Source: Segniliparus rugosus ATCC BAA-974 (GTDB lineage: Bacteria > Actinomycetota > Actinomycetes > Mycobacteriales > Mycobacteriaceae). From it: a DNA stretch of 64,000 bases. This document shows positions 35,641 to 44,315 of this stretch, in pieces. The notes beneath the pieces were generated by a model. That model was not told the origin of the DNA and made no database searches. It saw nothing but the letters and a program-made list of their open reading frames with translations. The position numbers and the translations under genes are program-made. The stretch lies in NCBI RefSeq assembly GCF_000185725.2, contig NZ_KI391954.1, positions 930,001-994,000 on the forward strand, given 5' to 3'. Numbering within the stretch: position 1 is the first letter of the stretch; the number at the start of each line of letters is the position of its first letter.

Positions 35641-36895
35641 CTAGACCTGAGCGGGGCCTCGGCTGGTCCGGGCGGGCGGCCCGCCCGCCGCCCCGGCTTC
35701 GCGGCGCTCCCAGCGGATCGGCAGCGCGTGGCGCAGGTTGACCATGGGCAACGCGGCGCGCGCCGTCGCGAGGTCGGGCAGCGTCGGAGAGCGGAACCGA
35801 GGGGCCAGCGCGGCGAGCGCCTCTTCCAGCTCCAGCCTCGCGAGGACGGCCCCCGGACAGCGGAACACGCCCCCGCCGAAGACGAGCTGACGGGCGTCCC
35901 GGCCCGCTTCGATGTCGAATTCGTCGGCGTTGTCGTAGGCGCGAGGGTCGCGCGAGGCGCTGGGCGGGCAGAACATGATCAGTTGGTCGCGGTCGACGGC
36001 GAGATCCCGGTAGCGCAGCTCTTCGAGCGCGAAGCGGAAGAGGATCCGGATCTGCGGGGCCCAGCGGAGGGCTTCGTCGGCGGCGCGTTCCGCGAGCGCG
36101 GGGCTCCGGGCGACGTCGTCCCACTGCCGGGGGTGGGACCGGAACGCGATCAGCGCCCGGCCCAGTTGCTGGGCCACGGACTCCTGGCTCGCCCAGGCGA
36201 TGTCGAGCACCAGATGCTCCGCCTCCTCCCGGCTGAGCGCCTCGTCTCCGGCGGAAGCTTCGAGCAGGTACGACGTGAGGTCGTCGCCCGGACGCTCCGC
36301 TTTGCTCGCGAAAAGCTCGTGGACGAGCCTGCCGAGCTCGACGATCGCGCTTTCGACGGTCGGCAGCACCGAGGTCAGGTCGCTCCACGCGAACACGAGG
36401 CCCGCGTCTTTCGACACGACGCGGAACCGTTCGTGGTCCTCGTCAGGGACGCCGAGCAGCCGGGCGATCACGCCGCTGGCGTACGGCGAGGCGAACCGCT
36501 CGGCGAAGTCCACGACCTCCCCGGAGGGGAGCGCGAGGGCGAGCGTCTGGGCCAGTGCCCGGATCTGAGGGCGAAGCGCCAACACACGAGAAGGGCTCAA
36601 CGCGCGGGCTGCGGCGGAGCGCAGCCGCAGATGGTCCTCGGGGGGCGCGGTTGCGGAGCATCGTGGTCCACCAGTCGTAGAGCCGCCCGCCGGTCACCCC
36701 GTTGATCCGCATGAACTGGTGGCCGTTGTGGCGCAGGCGCTTGTCCTTGAGCAGCTCGACGCTTTCCGCGTGCCGCAGCACGACGGGGCCTCGGGGCGTG
36801 CGGGCGAACCAATGCCGCTCCCTGGCTTCGTCCACCTCTGGCGAGGCGAAATCGAACGACGGGTCGTCGATCTCCAAGAACGGGGCTGTCTGCAT
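35641..36895 (-). CDS. Cytochrome P450, frame broken near 36643-36650
   Basis: The gene begins MQTAPFLEIDDPSFD at ATG 36895, with AGGAGG at a good distance. A six-base C run on the coding strand near 36645 breaks the frame; removing one base joins PEDHLRLRSAAARALSPSRV to the rest, giving about 417 residues. It has the I-helix ASQES, the K-helix DEALRW and the heme loop FGGGVFRCPGAVLAR with the Cys thiolate ligand. The residue two before Cys that is usually His or Arg is Phe. The substrate is unknown. It is divergent from queD. Confidence 0.85.
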
Positions 36896-37029
36896 GGAGG
36901 GGCCTCCTCGTGGAACGGGGCAAGGAGCGCTCGACGGCAGCGAGGCTCCGCGCGGCCGGTCGCACGGGTACGGCGGACCGCATGTAACAGATAGTAGGGG
37001 ATCTATTTCATGCACGTTACCTAACCCAC

Positions 37030-37046
37030 TACAATCACATATTGTG
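37030..37046 (+). promoter_or_regulatory. Leaderless promoter for queD-folE
   Basis: TACAAT at 37030-37035 is a consensus -10 element, and the GTG start follows after eight bases. Transcription would start at or within a base or two of the GTG, giving a leaderless mRNA. There is no ribosome-binding site before it. The divergent gap to the P450 start (36896-37043) is AT-rich and also contains GTAAC and GTTAC half-sites. Confidence 0.6.
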
Positions 37047-37487
37047 ACATCTATTACCGTTCGGCATAACTTCGAGACGGCCCATCGTCTGCCGCTCGTC
37101 GGCGGGAAATGCGTGAACTTGCACGGGCATTCCTGGTGGGCGGACGTGACGGTGGCGGGCGAGCTTGACGAGCGGGGGATCGTGCTGGACTTCGGCGCGC
37201 TGAAAGCCGAGCTGCGGGCGTGGATCGACGAACGGCTCGATCACGGGGCGATGCTCGGCAGGGCAGACTCCCTCGTCCCCGCCCTGCTCGAGGAGGGGGT
37301 GAAGCTCTTCCGGTTCGGGCTCGACGAGCCTTCGGCGGGGTTGGAATGGCCAACGGTGGAGAACGTCGCCGAGTTGTTGGCGAGAGTGGCGCAAGCCTGC
37401 CTCGCGGGGCTCGGAGCGACCGGGGCCGCCGTCGCGCGGGTCCGGGTGTCAGAAACGCATGTCAATGCTGCGGAGGTGGTGTGGTGA
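37044..37487 (+). CDS. queD: 6-carboxy-5,6,7,8-tetrahydropterin synthase / PTPS family
   Basis: A 147-residue T-fold enzyme that acts on dihydroneopterin triphosphate. Zinc ligands His14, His27 and His29 are visible in NFETAHRL and NLHGHSW. Cys23 in GGKCVNLHGH is the catalytic residue of the QueD class. The C-terminus has the substrate Glu in VSETHVNAAEVVW. QueD makes the precursor of 7-deazaguanine compounds, while other family members make pyruvoyl-tetrahydropterin. The gene starts with GTG, is probably leaderless, and overlaps folE by four bases. Confidence 0.88.
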   Translation: MTSITVRHNFETAHRLPLVGGKCVNLHGHSWWADVTVAGELDERGIVLDFGALKAELRAWIDERLDHGAMLGRADSLVPALLEEGVKLFRFGLDEPSAGLEWPTVENVAELLARVAQACLAGLGATGAAVARVRVSETHVNAAEVVW

Positions 37488-38053
37488 TCGATTTGCAGAA
37501 GGCGGAGATCGCTGTCGCGGAGCTGCTCAACGCGCTCGGCGTCGACGAGGGAGAGCACACCCGAGACACGCCTGGCCGAGTCGCGAAAGCGTGGGCCGAG
37601 GCGCTTGCGGGGTACGAGCAAGACCCCGCAAGGCACTTGCTGCGCACGTTCGAAGCCTTCGACGATCCGGGGCTGGTGATCGTCGGCGGCGTTCGCGTGG
37701 TCTCGACCTGCGCGCACCACCTGCTCCCGATCGTCGGACACGCCACAGTGGCCTATCGTCCGCAAGCGTCCAGCGAGATCGTGGGCTTGTCCAAACTCGC
37801 CCGCCTTGTGCACGGGTACAGCCGCAGGCTCCAGGTGCAAGAGCGCATCGGGCGGCAAGTGGTGACCGCGATCCAGGACAACCTCGCCCCGGTCGGCTCG
37901 GCCTGCGTCATCAGCGCGCGGCATGGCTGCATGGAGGTGCGCGGGGTCATGCAGTCGAACAGCGTCACGACAACGCACGCGACATCCGGCGAATGGACCC
38001 TGTCGCACCCGGACATGCAGGCGGTCATGGCCGAGCACGCCCGGCAGGGCTGA
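37484..38053 (+). CDS. folE: GTP cyclohydrolase I
   Basis: A 189-residue T-fold enzyme that converts GTP to dihydroneopterin triphosphate, substrate of the QueD-type protein before it. The zinc site is Cys76 and His79 in STCAHHLLPIVG, with the third ligand Cys149 in SARHGCMEVRG. EIVGLSKLARLVHGYSRRLQ is the substrate-binding region. The GTG start overlaps the queD stop. Folate synthesis normally has its own folE elsewhere in mycobacteria, so this may be a second, pathway-dedicated copy. Confidence 0.9.
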   Translation: MIDLQKAEIAVAELLNALGVDEGEHTRDTPGRVAKAWAEALAGYEQDPARHLLRTFEAFDDPGLVIVGGVRVVSTCAHHLLPIVGHATVAYRPQASSEIVGLSKLARLVHGYSRRLQVQERIGRQVVTAIQDNLAPVGSACVISARHGCMEVRGVMQSNSVTTTHATSGEWTLSHPDMQAVMAEHARQG

Positions 38054-38065
38054 GCCGCCCCGGCC

Positions 38066-40998
38066 TTAGCGCCTGCCGGGCCGTTTCGCGCCGGGCGCGA
38101 TGCCGAGGCCGACGGTCGGCTTCGCCGCGCTCGTGTCGGCCGAGGGTTTCTCGTCGGCGGGCTCGGGAACCTCGACCGCTTGTGGCGCGGGCTCTGCGGC
38201 CTGCTCCGGCTCGACGGGGGGAGCCTCTTGCTCGGTCGGCCCTTGCTCGTCGGTGGGGAGGGGTCGGCCGCCGAGATCGGCTCCGCGTCCTTCTGCTCCG
38301 CGTCTTTCTGCTCGGGCTCGTCGGCGCTGGTCGCCTCTGGCTGGGCGGCCGGGGCCGCTGGCTTTCTAGCCCCAGGCCGTTTGGCCGGTCCGGCGATGCC
38401 GAGGCCGACTGTCGGCTTGGCGGTCGTCGCGGAAGCCGGTTTCGGCGCTTCGGGGGCAGGTTCAGCCGCTGTGGGCTCGCTCGTCTCGGCTGGCGCTGAG
38501 GTCGCGGGTTCTGCGGGCGCCGCTGCCGATGGTTTCTTGGCTCCGGGGCGTTTGGCCGGTCCGGCGATGCCGAGGCCCACTGCGGGCTTGGCCGCAGGGG
38601 CTGCTCCCTGGTCGGCGGCTGGTTGCCCCGGGGATTCGGCGGCTGGTTCTGCGGGCGCTGTCGCCGCTGGTTTCTTGGCCCCAGGGCGCTTGCCGGGGCC
38701 GGCGATGCCGAGGCCGACTGCGGGTTTCGCGGCGGCGGGGGTGTCTGGCTTCGGGTTTTCGGCGGCGGGGGCTTGCGGCTGCGCCGGCTGCTCCGATGGC
38801 GCGGGTTTCGCGGCGGCGGGGGCGGAGGCTGTTTTCTTCTGCTCGCGGACCACGAGCGGGCCGCCTCGGCGCACGGAGTCCAAGAGGAGTTGCGCCACAT
38901 CCACGACCTGCACGTTCTCGCCGGCGCCGTCCTGCTGCTTGGCGGTCACGCCGTCGGTGAGCATGACGCGGCAGAAGGGGCAGCCGCTCGCGATGGTCTG
39001 CGCGTTCGTGGCGAGCGCCTCGTCCACGCGGTCGATGTTGATCCGCTTGCCGAGCGTCTCCTCCATCCACATCCGGGCTCCGCCCGCGCCGCAGCACATG
39101 GAGCGCTGCGCGTGCCGGGGCATTTCGGCGAGCTTCGCGCCGGAGGCCTCGATGAGCTCGCGCGGGGCCTCGTAGACCTTGTTGTGCCTGCCCAAGTAGC
39201 AGGGATCGTGGTAAGTGAGCGAGTTGTTGCCCTCGACCGGGGCGACCGGGACGAGCTTCTTCTCCCGGACCAGCTTGTTCAGCAGCTGGGTGTGGTGCAC
39301 GACCTCGTAGGCTCCGCCGAGGTCGGGGTACTCGTTCTTGAGCGCGTTGAAGCAGTGCGCGCAGGTCACGACGATCTTGCGGCGGCTGGGCTCGACGCCC
39401 TCGAAGACAGCGTCGATGGTCGCGATGTTCTGCTGGGCGAGCGCCTGGAAGAGCATCTCATTGCCCGAGCGCCGCGCCGAGTCGCCGGTGCAAGTCTCCT
39501 CGGCCCCGAGGACGAGGTATTCGACCTCGGCGGAGTAGAGGAGTTCGGCGACCGCCTTTGTGGTTTTCTTCGCCCGGTCCTCGTAAGCGCCCGCGCAGCC
39601 CACCCAGAACAGGTACTCGAAGCCTTCGAAGGACTCCGCGTCCTCGCCGAACACCGGCACGGGGAAGTCGACCTCGCCGATCCAGCCGGTGCGGGCCGAG
39701 GCGTTCTGCCCCCAGGGGTTGCCCTTGTTCTCAAGGTTCTTGAACAGCGTGGACAGTTCGTGCGGGAACTCCGTCTCGATGAGCACCTGGTGGCGGCGCA
39801 GGTCGATGATGTGGTCGACGTGCTCGATGTCCACCGGGCACTGCTCGACACAGGCTCCGCAGGTGGTGCAGCTCCACAGGACTTCGGGGTCGATGACGCC
39901 GCCGAGCGCGCCGTCCTCGCCCACGCCGCCGACGATCGGCCGCTCGGCCTCGGCCACCGCCGAGGCCGGGGCCTTGTCGCCGCCCAAGAGGTAGGGGGCC
40001 TTGGCGTAGGCGTGGTCGCGCAGCGAGGTGATGAGGAGTTTGGGGGAGAGCGGTTTGCCGGTGTTCCACGCGGGGCACTGGGACTGGCAGCGCCCGCATT
40101 CGGTGCAGGTGGTGAAGTCCAGGAGGTTCTTCCAGGTGAAGTCTTCGACCTTCCCGACACCGAAGCTGTCCTCGTCGGGGTCCGCCTCCTCCAGGTTCAA
40201 GACCTTGCCGCCAGAGGTCATCGGCTTGGCCGCGCCGAGCGCGACTTTGTCGCCGACCTCGCGCTTGAAGTAGATGTTGAAGAAGGCGGAGAACCGGTGC
40301 CAGGCCACGCCCCAGTTGAGCCGCTGCCCGACCAGAAGCAGGAACATGGCTCCGGAGAGCATCTTCGCGAAGGCGAAGACCGAGACCATGACCACGCTTT
40401 CCGGCAGCAGCTGGGCGACGAGCGAGGTGAAGGGGTCGGTGTATGGGTTGCTCTCGTGGAAGGTGGCGATCTTGCCTGCCTTCACCAGGATCATGCCAAG
40501 CCCCTCGACCAGCACGATGGCCTCGATGGTGTACGCCGCGACGAAGTTGGAGCCCGAGAAGCGGGACAGGCGTTGCGCGTCGCGCGGGTGGTTGCGCTGG
40601 CGAATGACGATCATCGTGACGATGCCGATCACCGTGCCGATGCCGAGCGCTTCGTCCCAGAGGTGCCAGAGGAAGGTGTCGCCGATGATCGGCCAATGGA
40701 ACTCGGGGTTGAACGTCTGGCCGTACGCCTCGAAGTACAGCGGGAAGCCGCCGAGGAAGCCGATCATGACGAGCCAGTGCGCCCAGCCGACGCTGCGGAA
40801 TTGCACCATCTTGGTGTGGGCGAGGAATTCCACGAGCATTTGCTTCAGACGGGGCCACACCGGGAACAGGCGGCTGCGGTCGGGCTGGCCGAGGCGGATC
40901 ACGCGCACGATGCGCCAGACCCCGCTGAAGAACGAGGCCCATGCCACGACGCTGAAGAGCACGCCTATGGTCCCGAGGGTGATGGTGGTGGCGTTCAC
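38066..40998 (-). CDS. Membrane Fe-S oxidoreductase, heterodisulfide-reductase related (Rv0338c-like), frame broken near 38255-38263
   Basis: The N-terminus is a NarI-like membrane domain with several helices (residues 1 to about 210). Two ferredoxin-type 4Fe-4S motifs follow, CTECGRCQSQCP and CTTCGACVEQCP, then two CCG domains (HDPCYLGRHN; MCCGAGGARMW). It should pass electrons between a membrane carrier and a soluble partner. The tail is Ala/Pro-rich and repeats a VGLGIAGPAKRPGAKKP-like unit four times. The last unit is in another frame, reached if one base is restored in the G-runs at 38255-38263. The repaired length is about 977 residues, against 882 for Rv0338c. Confidence 0.9.
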
Positions 40999-41058
40999 GG
41001 TGGAGCGGTCTCCTCACGTTGCGGCGGCCGGTTGCGGGCTGCAGGGCCTACGGACAGG

Positions 41059-41089
41059 TTACTCGCCAGTAAGTTACTTGTCAGTAACT
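41059..41089. promoter_or_regulatory. Tandem palindromes TTACT-N4-AGTAA, TetR-type operator
   Basis: TTACT-CGCC-AGTAA (41059-41072) is followed after one base by TTACT-TGTC-AGTAA (41074-41087). The second extends to perfect 7-base arms, AGTTACT and AGTAACT (41072-41089). The site is about 60 bp before the start of the Fe-S oxidoreductase gene and 290 bp before the secreted-protein gene. The whole 377-bp gap 40999-41375 is AT-rich, with no gene that I can see. Confidence 0.6.
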
Positions 41090-41375
41090 TATGCGGCTCT
41101 TCTTTCCTTAAAGATAATTGCCCTGTATACGCCCACTTTTGATCAGGGCAGCCTAACTTTTGCCGAAGTGCGCTGCGTCACTCGCCTTTAATGGTCACTT
41201 TTTGATAACCAAATGTCACACCCGCCTCACGAATAAACATACACAACGGCGACACGCCGAAAACGCAACAATCACAAAGAACTCACAAAATAACAACAGA
41301 CCCTTCTTAAACGGAATGGATACTCTCGGTACGTCCGCGAGAGCCGCGATCCGCGCGGCTGTGAGGAGAGACATT

Positions 41376-41897
41376 ATGTTGAGAAGTATCGTGAAGGTGT
41401 TCGCCATCGGCGTGTTCGCCGGAGGTTTCAGCCTCATGGCGGGCGGCTTCAACGCCGCCCCTGCCTCGGCCGACCCCGCCGACGATGCCGGGCAGGAGGC
41501 TCCTATCCAGGACGAGAACTCGGACGAGGACGGCGAGGCCCCGGCTTGGGACTCCTCGGAGGGCCCTGCCGAAGAGGTCGGCATGCTCAACGGCAGAGAC
41601 CAGCAGAACTACCAGGACTATTTGAACGGCGTGCCCGCAGGCCCGGTGAACGTCCCCGCGTCCAGGGGCGGCTACGCCCGGACAGGCGGAGCCGCCGCGC
41701 CGCGCCGCGCGTTGCCGCTGCCGTTCGTCGCCCCGAAGGGCAGCACTTGCGGCCAGATGCTCGCGACCAGCGTCGGGGGCACGATGGACAACGTCGTCGG
41801 CATGAGCACCGGCACAGTCCTGGGCGGATTCGGGCACAACGTGCTCGGCCCTGCCACCGGGAACCTGGTCGGCGGGGTGCTCGTGCACCTCTGCTGA
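41376..41897 (+). CDS. Secreted protein, unknown function
   Basis: A 173-residue exported protein. The N-terminal signal runs through FAIGVFAGGFSLMAGGF with likely cleavage after APASA near residue 29. The mature part starts with an acidic stretch (DENSDEDGEAPAWDSSEG). It ends in a Gly/Val-rich segment with STCGQMLATSVGG and a final Cys, so a disulfide between the two cysteines is possible. GAGGAGA precedes ATG 41376, which decides the start. No family is recognised. It is divergent from the Fe-S oxidoreductase gene. Confidence 0.75.
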   Translation: MLRSIVKVFAIGVFAGGFSLMAGGFNAAPASADPADDAGQEAPIQDENSDEDGEAPAWDSSEGPAEEVGMLNGRDQQNYQDYLNGVPAGPVNVPASRGGYARTGGAAAPRRALPLPFVAPKGSTCGQMLATSVGGTMDNVVGMSTGTVLGGFGHNVLGPATGNLVGGVLVHLC

Positions 41898-41916
41898 GCC
41901 TGCGCCGCTCATCTTC

Positions 41917-41935
41917 CTGCGCCGTCCCGGCGCAG
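41917..41935 (+). terminator. Short GC hairpin after the secreted-protein gene
   Basis: CTGCGCC and GGCGCAG form a perfect 7-bp stem with loop GTCCC, 19 bases after the stop. There is no T-run, as is common for actinobacterial terminators, so termination is likely but not certain. Confidence 0.45.
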
Positions 41936-41955
41936 CTTGTGGAAAGATAGACGGC

Positions 41956-42591
41956 ATGCGCGGCGATGGGAACGGCTGGGTCGTCGATCGGGACGGAAGC
42001 AAACGCTGGGGCCGGTACGGCGCGGCTGGGTTGCTGCTCCGGGCTCCCGGCCACCGAGGCGAGGCGATGGTGCTGCTGCAGCACCGGGCTCTGTGGAGCC
42101 ATCAGGGCGGCACGTGGTCGCTGCCGGGCGGGGCGCGCGACAGCCATGAGAGCGCGGTCGAGACCGCTTTGCGAGAAGCGTTCGAGGAGACCGGCGTCGA
42201 TCCCGCCGAGCTCAAGGTCCGAGGTGAGCGCGAGACCGCGCGGATCGAAGCCGGCTGGACTTACATCACGGTGCTCGCCGACGCGCCGCGAACGCTTCCG
42301 CTGTTCAAGAACGAGGAGAGCGAAGAGCTGCGCTGGGTCCCGGAGGGCGAAGTCGAGTCGTTGCCGTTGCACCCCGCCATGGCTTCGGGATGGCCGAGCG
42401 TCCGGACCCGCCAGGTCACGCTCGCGCCCTGGCAGTCGGACGAAGAGCTCGTCGGGCTCTTCGAGATCCTGGCGCACGGCGGGCATCAGCGGACGGTCGA
42501 ACTCCCGGACGGCGGCTTCGGCTGGCTGGGCGCGGAGGGCGAGACGATGGACGTCCCTCGGGAGACGGCGCTGAGCTGGCTGCGGGGTTAA
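41956..42591 (+). CDS. mutT3: NUDIX hydrolase (MutT3-like)
   Basis: A 211-residue NUDIX enzyme with the full box at residues 59-81: Gly59, Glu65, then REAFEETGV. It hydrolyses a nucleoside diphosphate linked to another group, and MutT-type members remove oxidised nucleotides. It corresponds to Rv0413 (MutT3) by position beside the thiamine genes (Rv0414c-Rv0417). In this genome three Esp-like genes have come between it and thiE. The C-terminal 60 residues are an extension beyond the domain. The physiological substrate is not determined by the sequence. Confidence 0.88.
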   Translation: MRGDGNGWVVDRDGSKRWGRYGAAGLLLRAPGHRGEAMVLLQHRALWSHQGGTWSLPGGARDSHESAVETALREAFEETGVDPAELKVRGERETARIEAGWTYITVLADAPRTLPLFKNEESEELRWVPEGEVESLPLHPAMASGWPSVRTRQVTLAPWQSDEELVGLFEILAHGGHQRTVELPDGGFGWLGAEGETMDVPRETALSWLRG

Positions 42592-42609
42592 CGCGCCCGA
42601 TCGCGTGGA

Positions 42610-43110
42610 CTACTCGTCCTCGTCGCGCTCCTCGTGACGGTCCCAGCGGGGGCGTGCGCCCCACCACCGGTCTTGGCGCTCGTTCTGCGGCTGGCCCGGC
42701 AGCGGCCTCTCTTGCCCGTCCAGGCGTTGCTGCGCGAGGAACTCCTCGAAGCTCAGGCCGCTTTGCATCGCCGAGGAAAGGTTCTGCACCACTGCCTGGT
42801 CCGGCAGGGCCGGGAACGCGCGGTTGTACTCCCGCGCGATCTCCGGAGCCACTCGGCCGTTGTCGAGGTCGTCCCAGGTGAACTCGCCCTCGTCGATGCG
42901 GCGCTGGATCCTCGCCATGGCGGGGCCTGCCCCGCCGGACCGGTACAGCTCGGCCATCTCGCGCTCTTGCTCGGGGCTCAGCCGGGGGCGGCCCGCGCGC
43001 AGCTTGTCCAGCTGCGCGCGGGACTGGCTGATCGTTTCGCGGCACTGCGCGCTGCGCTCGCCCGCCTCCTGGATGACTCGCCGCAGCCGTTCGGCCCTGT
43101 CGGTGCTCAT
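42610..43110 (-). CDS. Hypothetical protein, last gene of the Esp-like unit
   Basis: A 166-residue, highly charged, mostly helical protein. It starts STDRAERLRRVIQEAGERS and ends in a Trp/Arg/Asp/Glu-rich tail (DRWWGARPRWDRHEERDEDE). No signal peptide or membrane segment is seen. It begins 24 bp after the EspA-like gene, on the same strand. EspD occupies the third position in the mycobacterial espACD operon, but I see no clear EspD similarity, so only the position is suggestive. Confidence 0.62.
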   Translation of the reverse strand: MSTDRAERLRRVIQEAGERSAQCRETISQSRAQLDKLRAGRPRLSPEQEREMAELYRSGGAGPAMARIQRRIDEGEFTWDDLDNGRVAPEIAREYNRAFPALPDQAVVQNLSSAMQSGLSFEEFLAQQRLDGQERPLPGQPQNERQDRWWGARPRWDRHEERDEDE

Positions 43111-43134
43111 GTCAGCCGGATACCCCCGCGAGCG

Positions 43135-43857
43135 CTATTTCCCTGCCACATGCTGCGATGTGTAGGCGCCTGGAACGTAGAGCTTGATCTCCGCGTGCTC
43201 GTCGTCCAGAAGCTCGACGACTGTCCCGTACAGCTCTTTCACGAAGGCGATCGTGTCGAGGAGCGTGTTGATCACCTTCATGATTTCCGAGAACACTTTT
43301 CTGACCTGGTTGAAAAAAGTCCAGATGCTTCTCAGCGTCCTCGGGTCGAGCAGTTTGCCCGCTTCGAGCGCGACTCGGATGGGTCGGGCGCTGTCTGCGA
43401 TCAGTTTGATCGCCGAAGCCACGAACTCGACGCCCTGTTTGTAGTTCTCGGCCAGATCGTTCATCATGTCCCGCGCGCCAGCAGCGGCCTGCTGGTTCTC
43501 CTCGAACATGGCGATCCACCTGTCCATGTACCCCTCGAACGATTGGGCGGCGTTCCCGTTCCAATGCGGGTCGAGGGTGTTCTTCCCGGACAGCAGGTTG
43601 TCGCCGACGTCGGACATCGCGTACGACACGGAGTTCCACATGTCGCGAAGGCTGAGGAAGACTCCCCAGTTGATGCCGAGGAAGTCGACGACTTTCGCCA
43701 TCGGGTCCACGCCGACGACCCGTTGCAGAATGTCCTGGAGGTCTTGCGCAATGGCAAGCGCTTCGCGGGTCGCGTCGACGGCTTGCTGGTCGTAGTTGCC
43801 GGGAGGCGTGAGCCTGCTCGGCGGATGCATCGTGTCGGAGAAATCAAGCCCGTCCAA
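43135..43857 (-). CDS. EspA-like / WXG100-superfamily type VII secretion substrate
   Basis: A 240-residue protein with an N-terminal region ending in a WNG turn (LDPHWNGNAAQSFEGYMDRW, about residue 100). A long helix follows and then a hydrophobic-amphipathic C-terminal half. The turn and helix resemble the N-terminal secretion domain of EspA, with FEENQQAAAGARDMMNDL where EspA has its second helix. The start codon is TTG 43857 with GAAGGGGG upstream; an ATG nine codons later is an alternative. It is paired with an EspC-like gene, as in espA-espC. No ESX core gene is in the window. Confidence 0.65.
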   Translation of the reverse strand: MDGLDFSDTMHPPSRLTPPGNYDQQAVDATREALAIAQDLQDILQRVVGVDPMAKVVDFLGINWGVFLSLRDMWNSVSYAMSDVGDNLLSGKNTLDPHWNGNAAQSFEGYMDRWIAMFEENQQAAAGARDMMNDLAENYKQGVEFVASAIKLIADSARPIRVALEAGKLLDPRTLRSIWTFFNQVRKVFSEIMKVINTLLDTIAFVKELYGTVVELLDDEHAEIKLYVPGAYTSQHVAGK

Positions 43858-43906
43858 AATGGCCCCCTTCTGAAAAAGTTTTGCGCTGAACGTTTAAGCC
43901 GAACGT

Positions 43907-44227
43907 TTAATACGAATAGACCGGATGCAGGACGGAGTCGATCTCGGCGGCGTGCTGCGCGTCGACGGTCTCGTAGTCGCCAGCGGTCTCGGCGACGGCC
44001 GCCGCGGTGAGGGCGAGGTTCTTCTGCGCCGTCGCGGCGAGCTCTCCCTCCCGGTCCCGCAGTTTTTGCGCCGTCTGCCGCCAGCCGGCGAGCCCCCTGG
44101 TCATCTCGTCGGCCCGCGCCCCCTCTTTGGCGAGGTAGCTTTGTATTTGCCCGACGTACCCGGCGTTGCGCTGCACCAGCTCCGCGTACCCTCGCAGCGC
44201 TGACGTGTTGACGCTGAATTTCTCCAT
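43907..44227 (-). CDS. EspC-like type VII secretion target
   Basis: A 106-residue, two-helix, Ala-rich protein: MEKFSVNTSALRGYAEL, then a turn with LAGWRQTAQKL, ending HPVYSY. Size and layout fit the EspC/DUF2580 group of small ESX-associated proteins, which export together with EspA. GGCGGAG lies just before ATG 44227. The gap to the next gene (43858-43906) contains a 10-base direct repeat, GAACGTTTAA, at 43888-43897 and 43901-43910, the second covering the stop codon. Confidence 0.68.
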   Translation of the reverse strand: MEKFSVNTSALRGYAELVQRNAGYVGQIQSYLAKEGARADEMTRGLAGWRQTAQKLRDREGELAATAQKNLALTAAAVAETAGDYETVDAQHAAEIDSVLHPVYSY

Positions 44228-44315
44228 GATCTCCGCCCCCTTTCCTTGCGCCCAGGTTACCACAGGGTTTCCTGAACGCGCCGCAGGTTTTCGCGCGACG
44301 ACGGTCCAGGGACGG

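Noticed and set aside
36896-37043. preQ1-type riboswitch before queD
   Set aside because: The probable transcription start is at the GTG itself, leaving no leader, and no aptamer sequence is seen.
41143-41161. Sequence resembling an IdeR/DmdR iron box upstream of the secreted-protein gene
   Set aside because: Only 12 of 19 positions match the consensus, too few in an AT-rich region to support a site.
41160-41375. A longer N-terminus for the secreted protein
   Set aside because: The frame is open, but it would place the signal peptide 72 residues inside the protein, and GAGGAGA supports ATG 41376.
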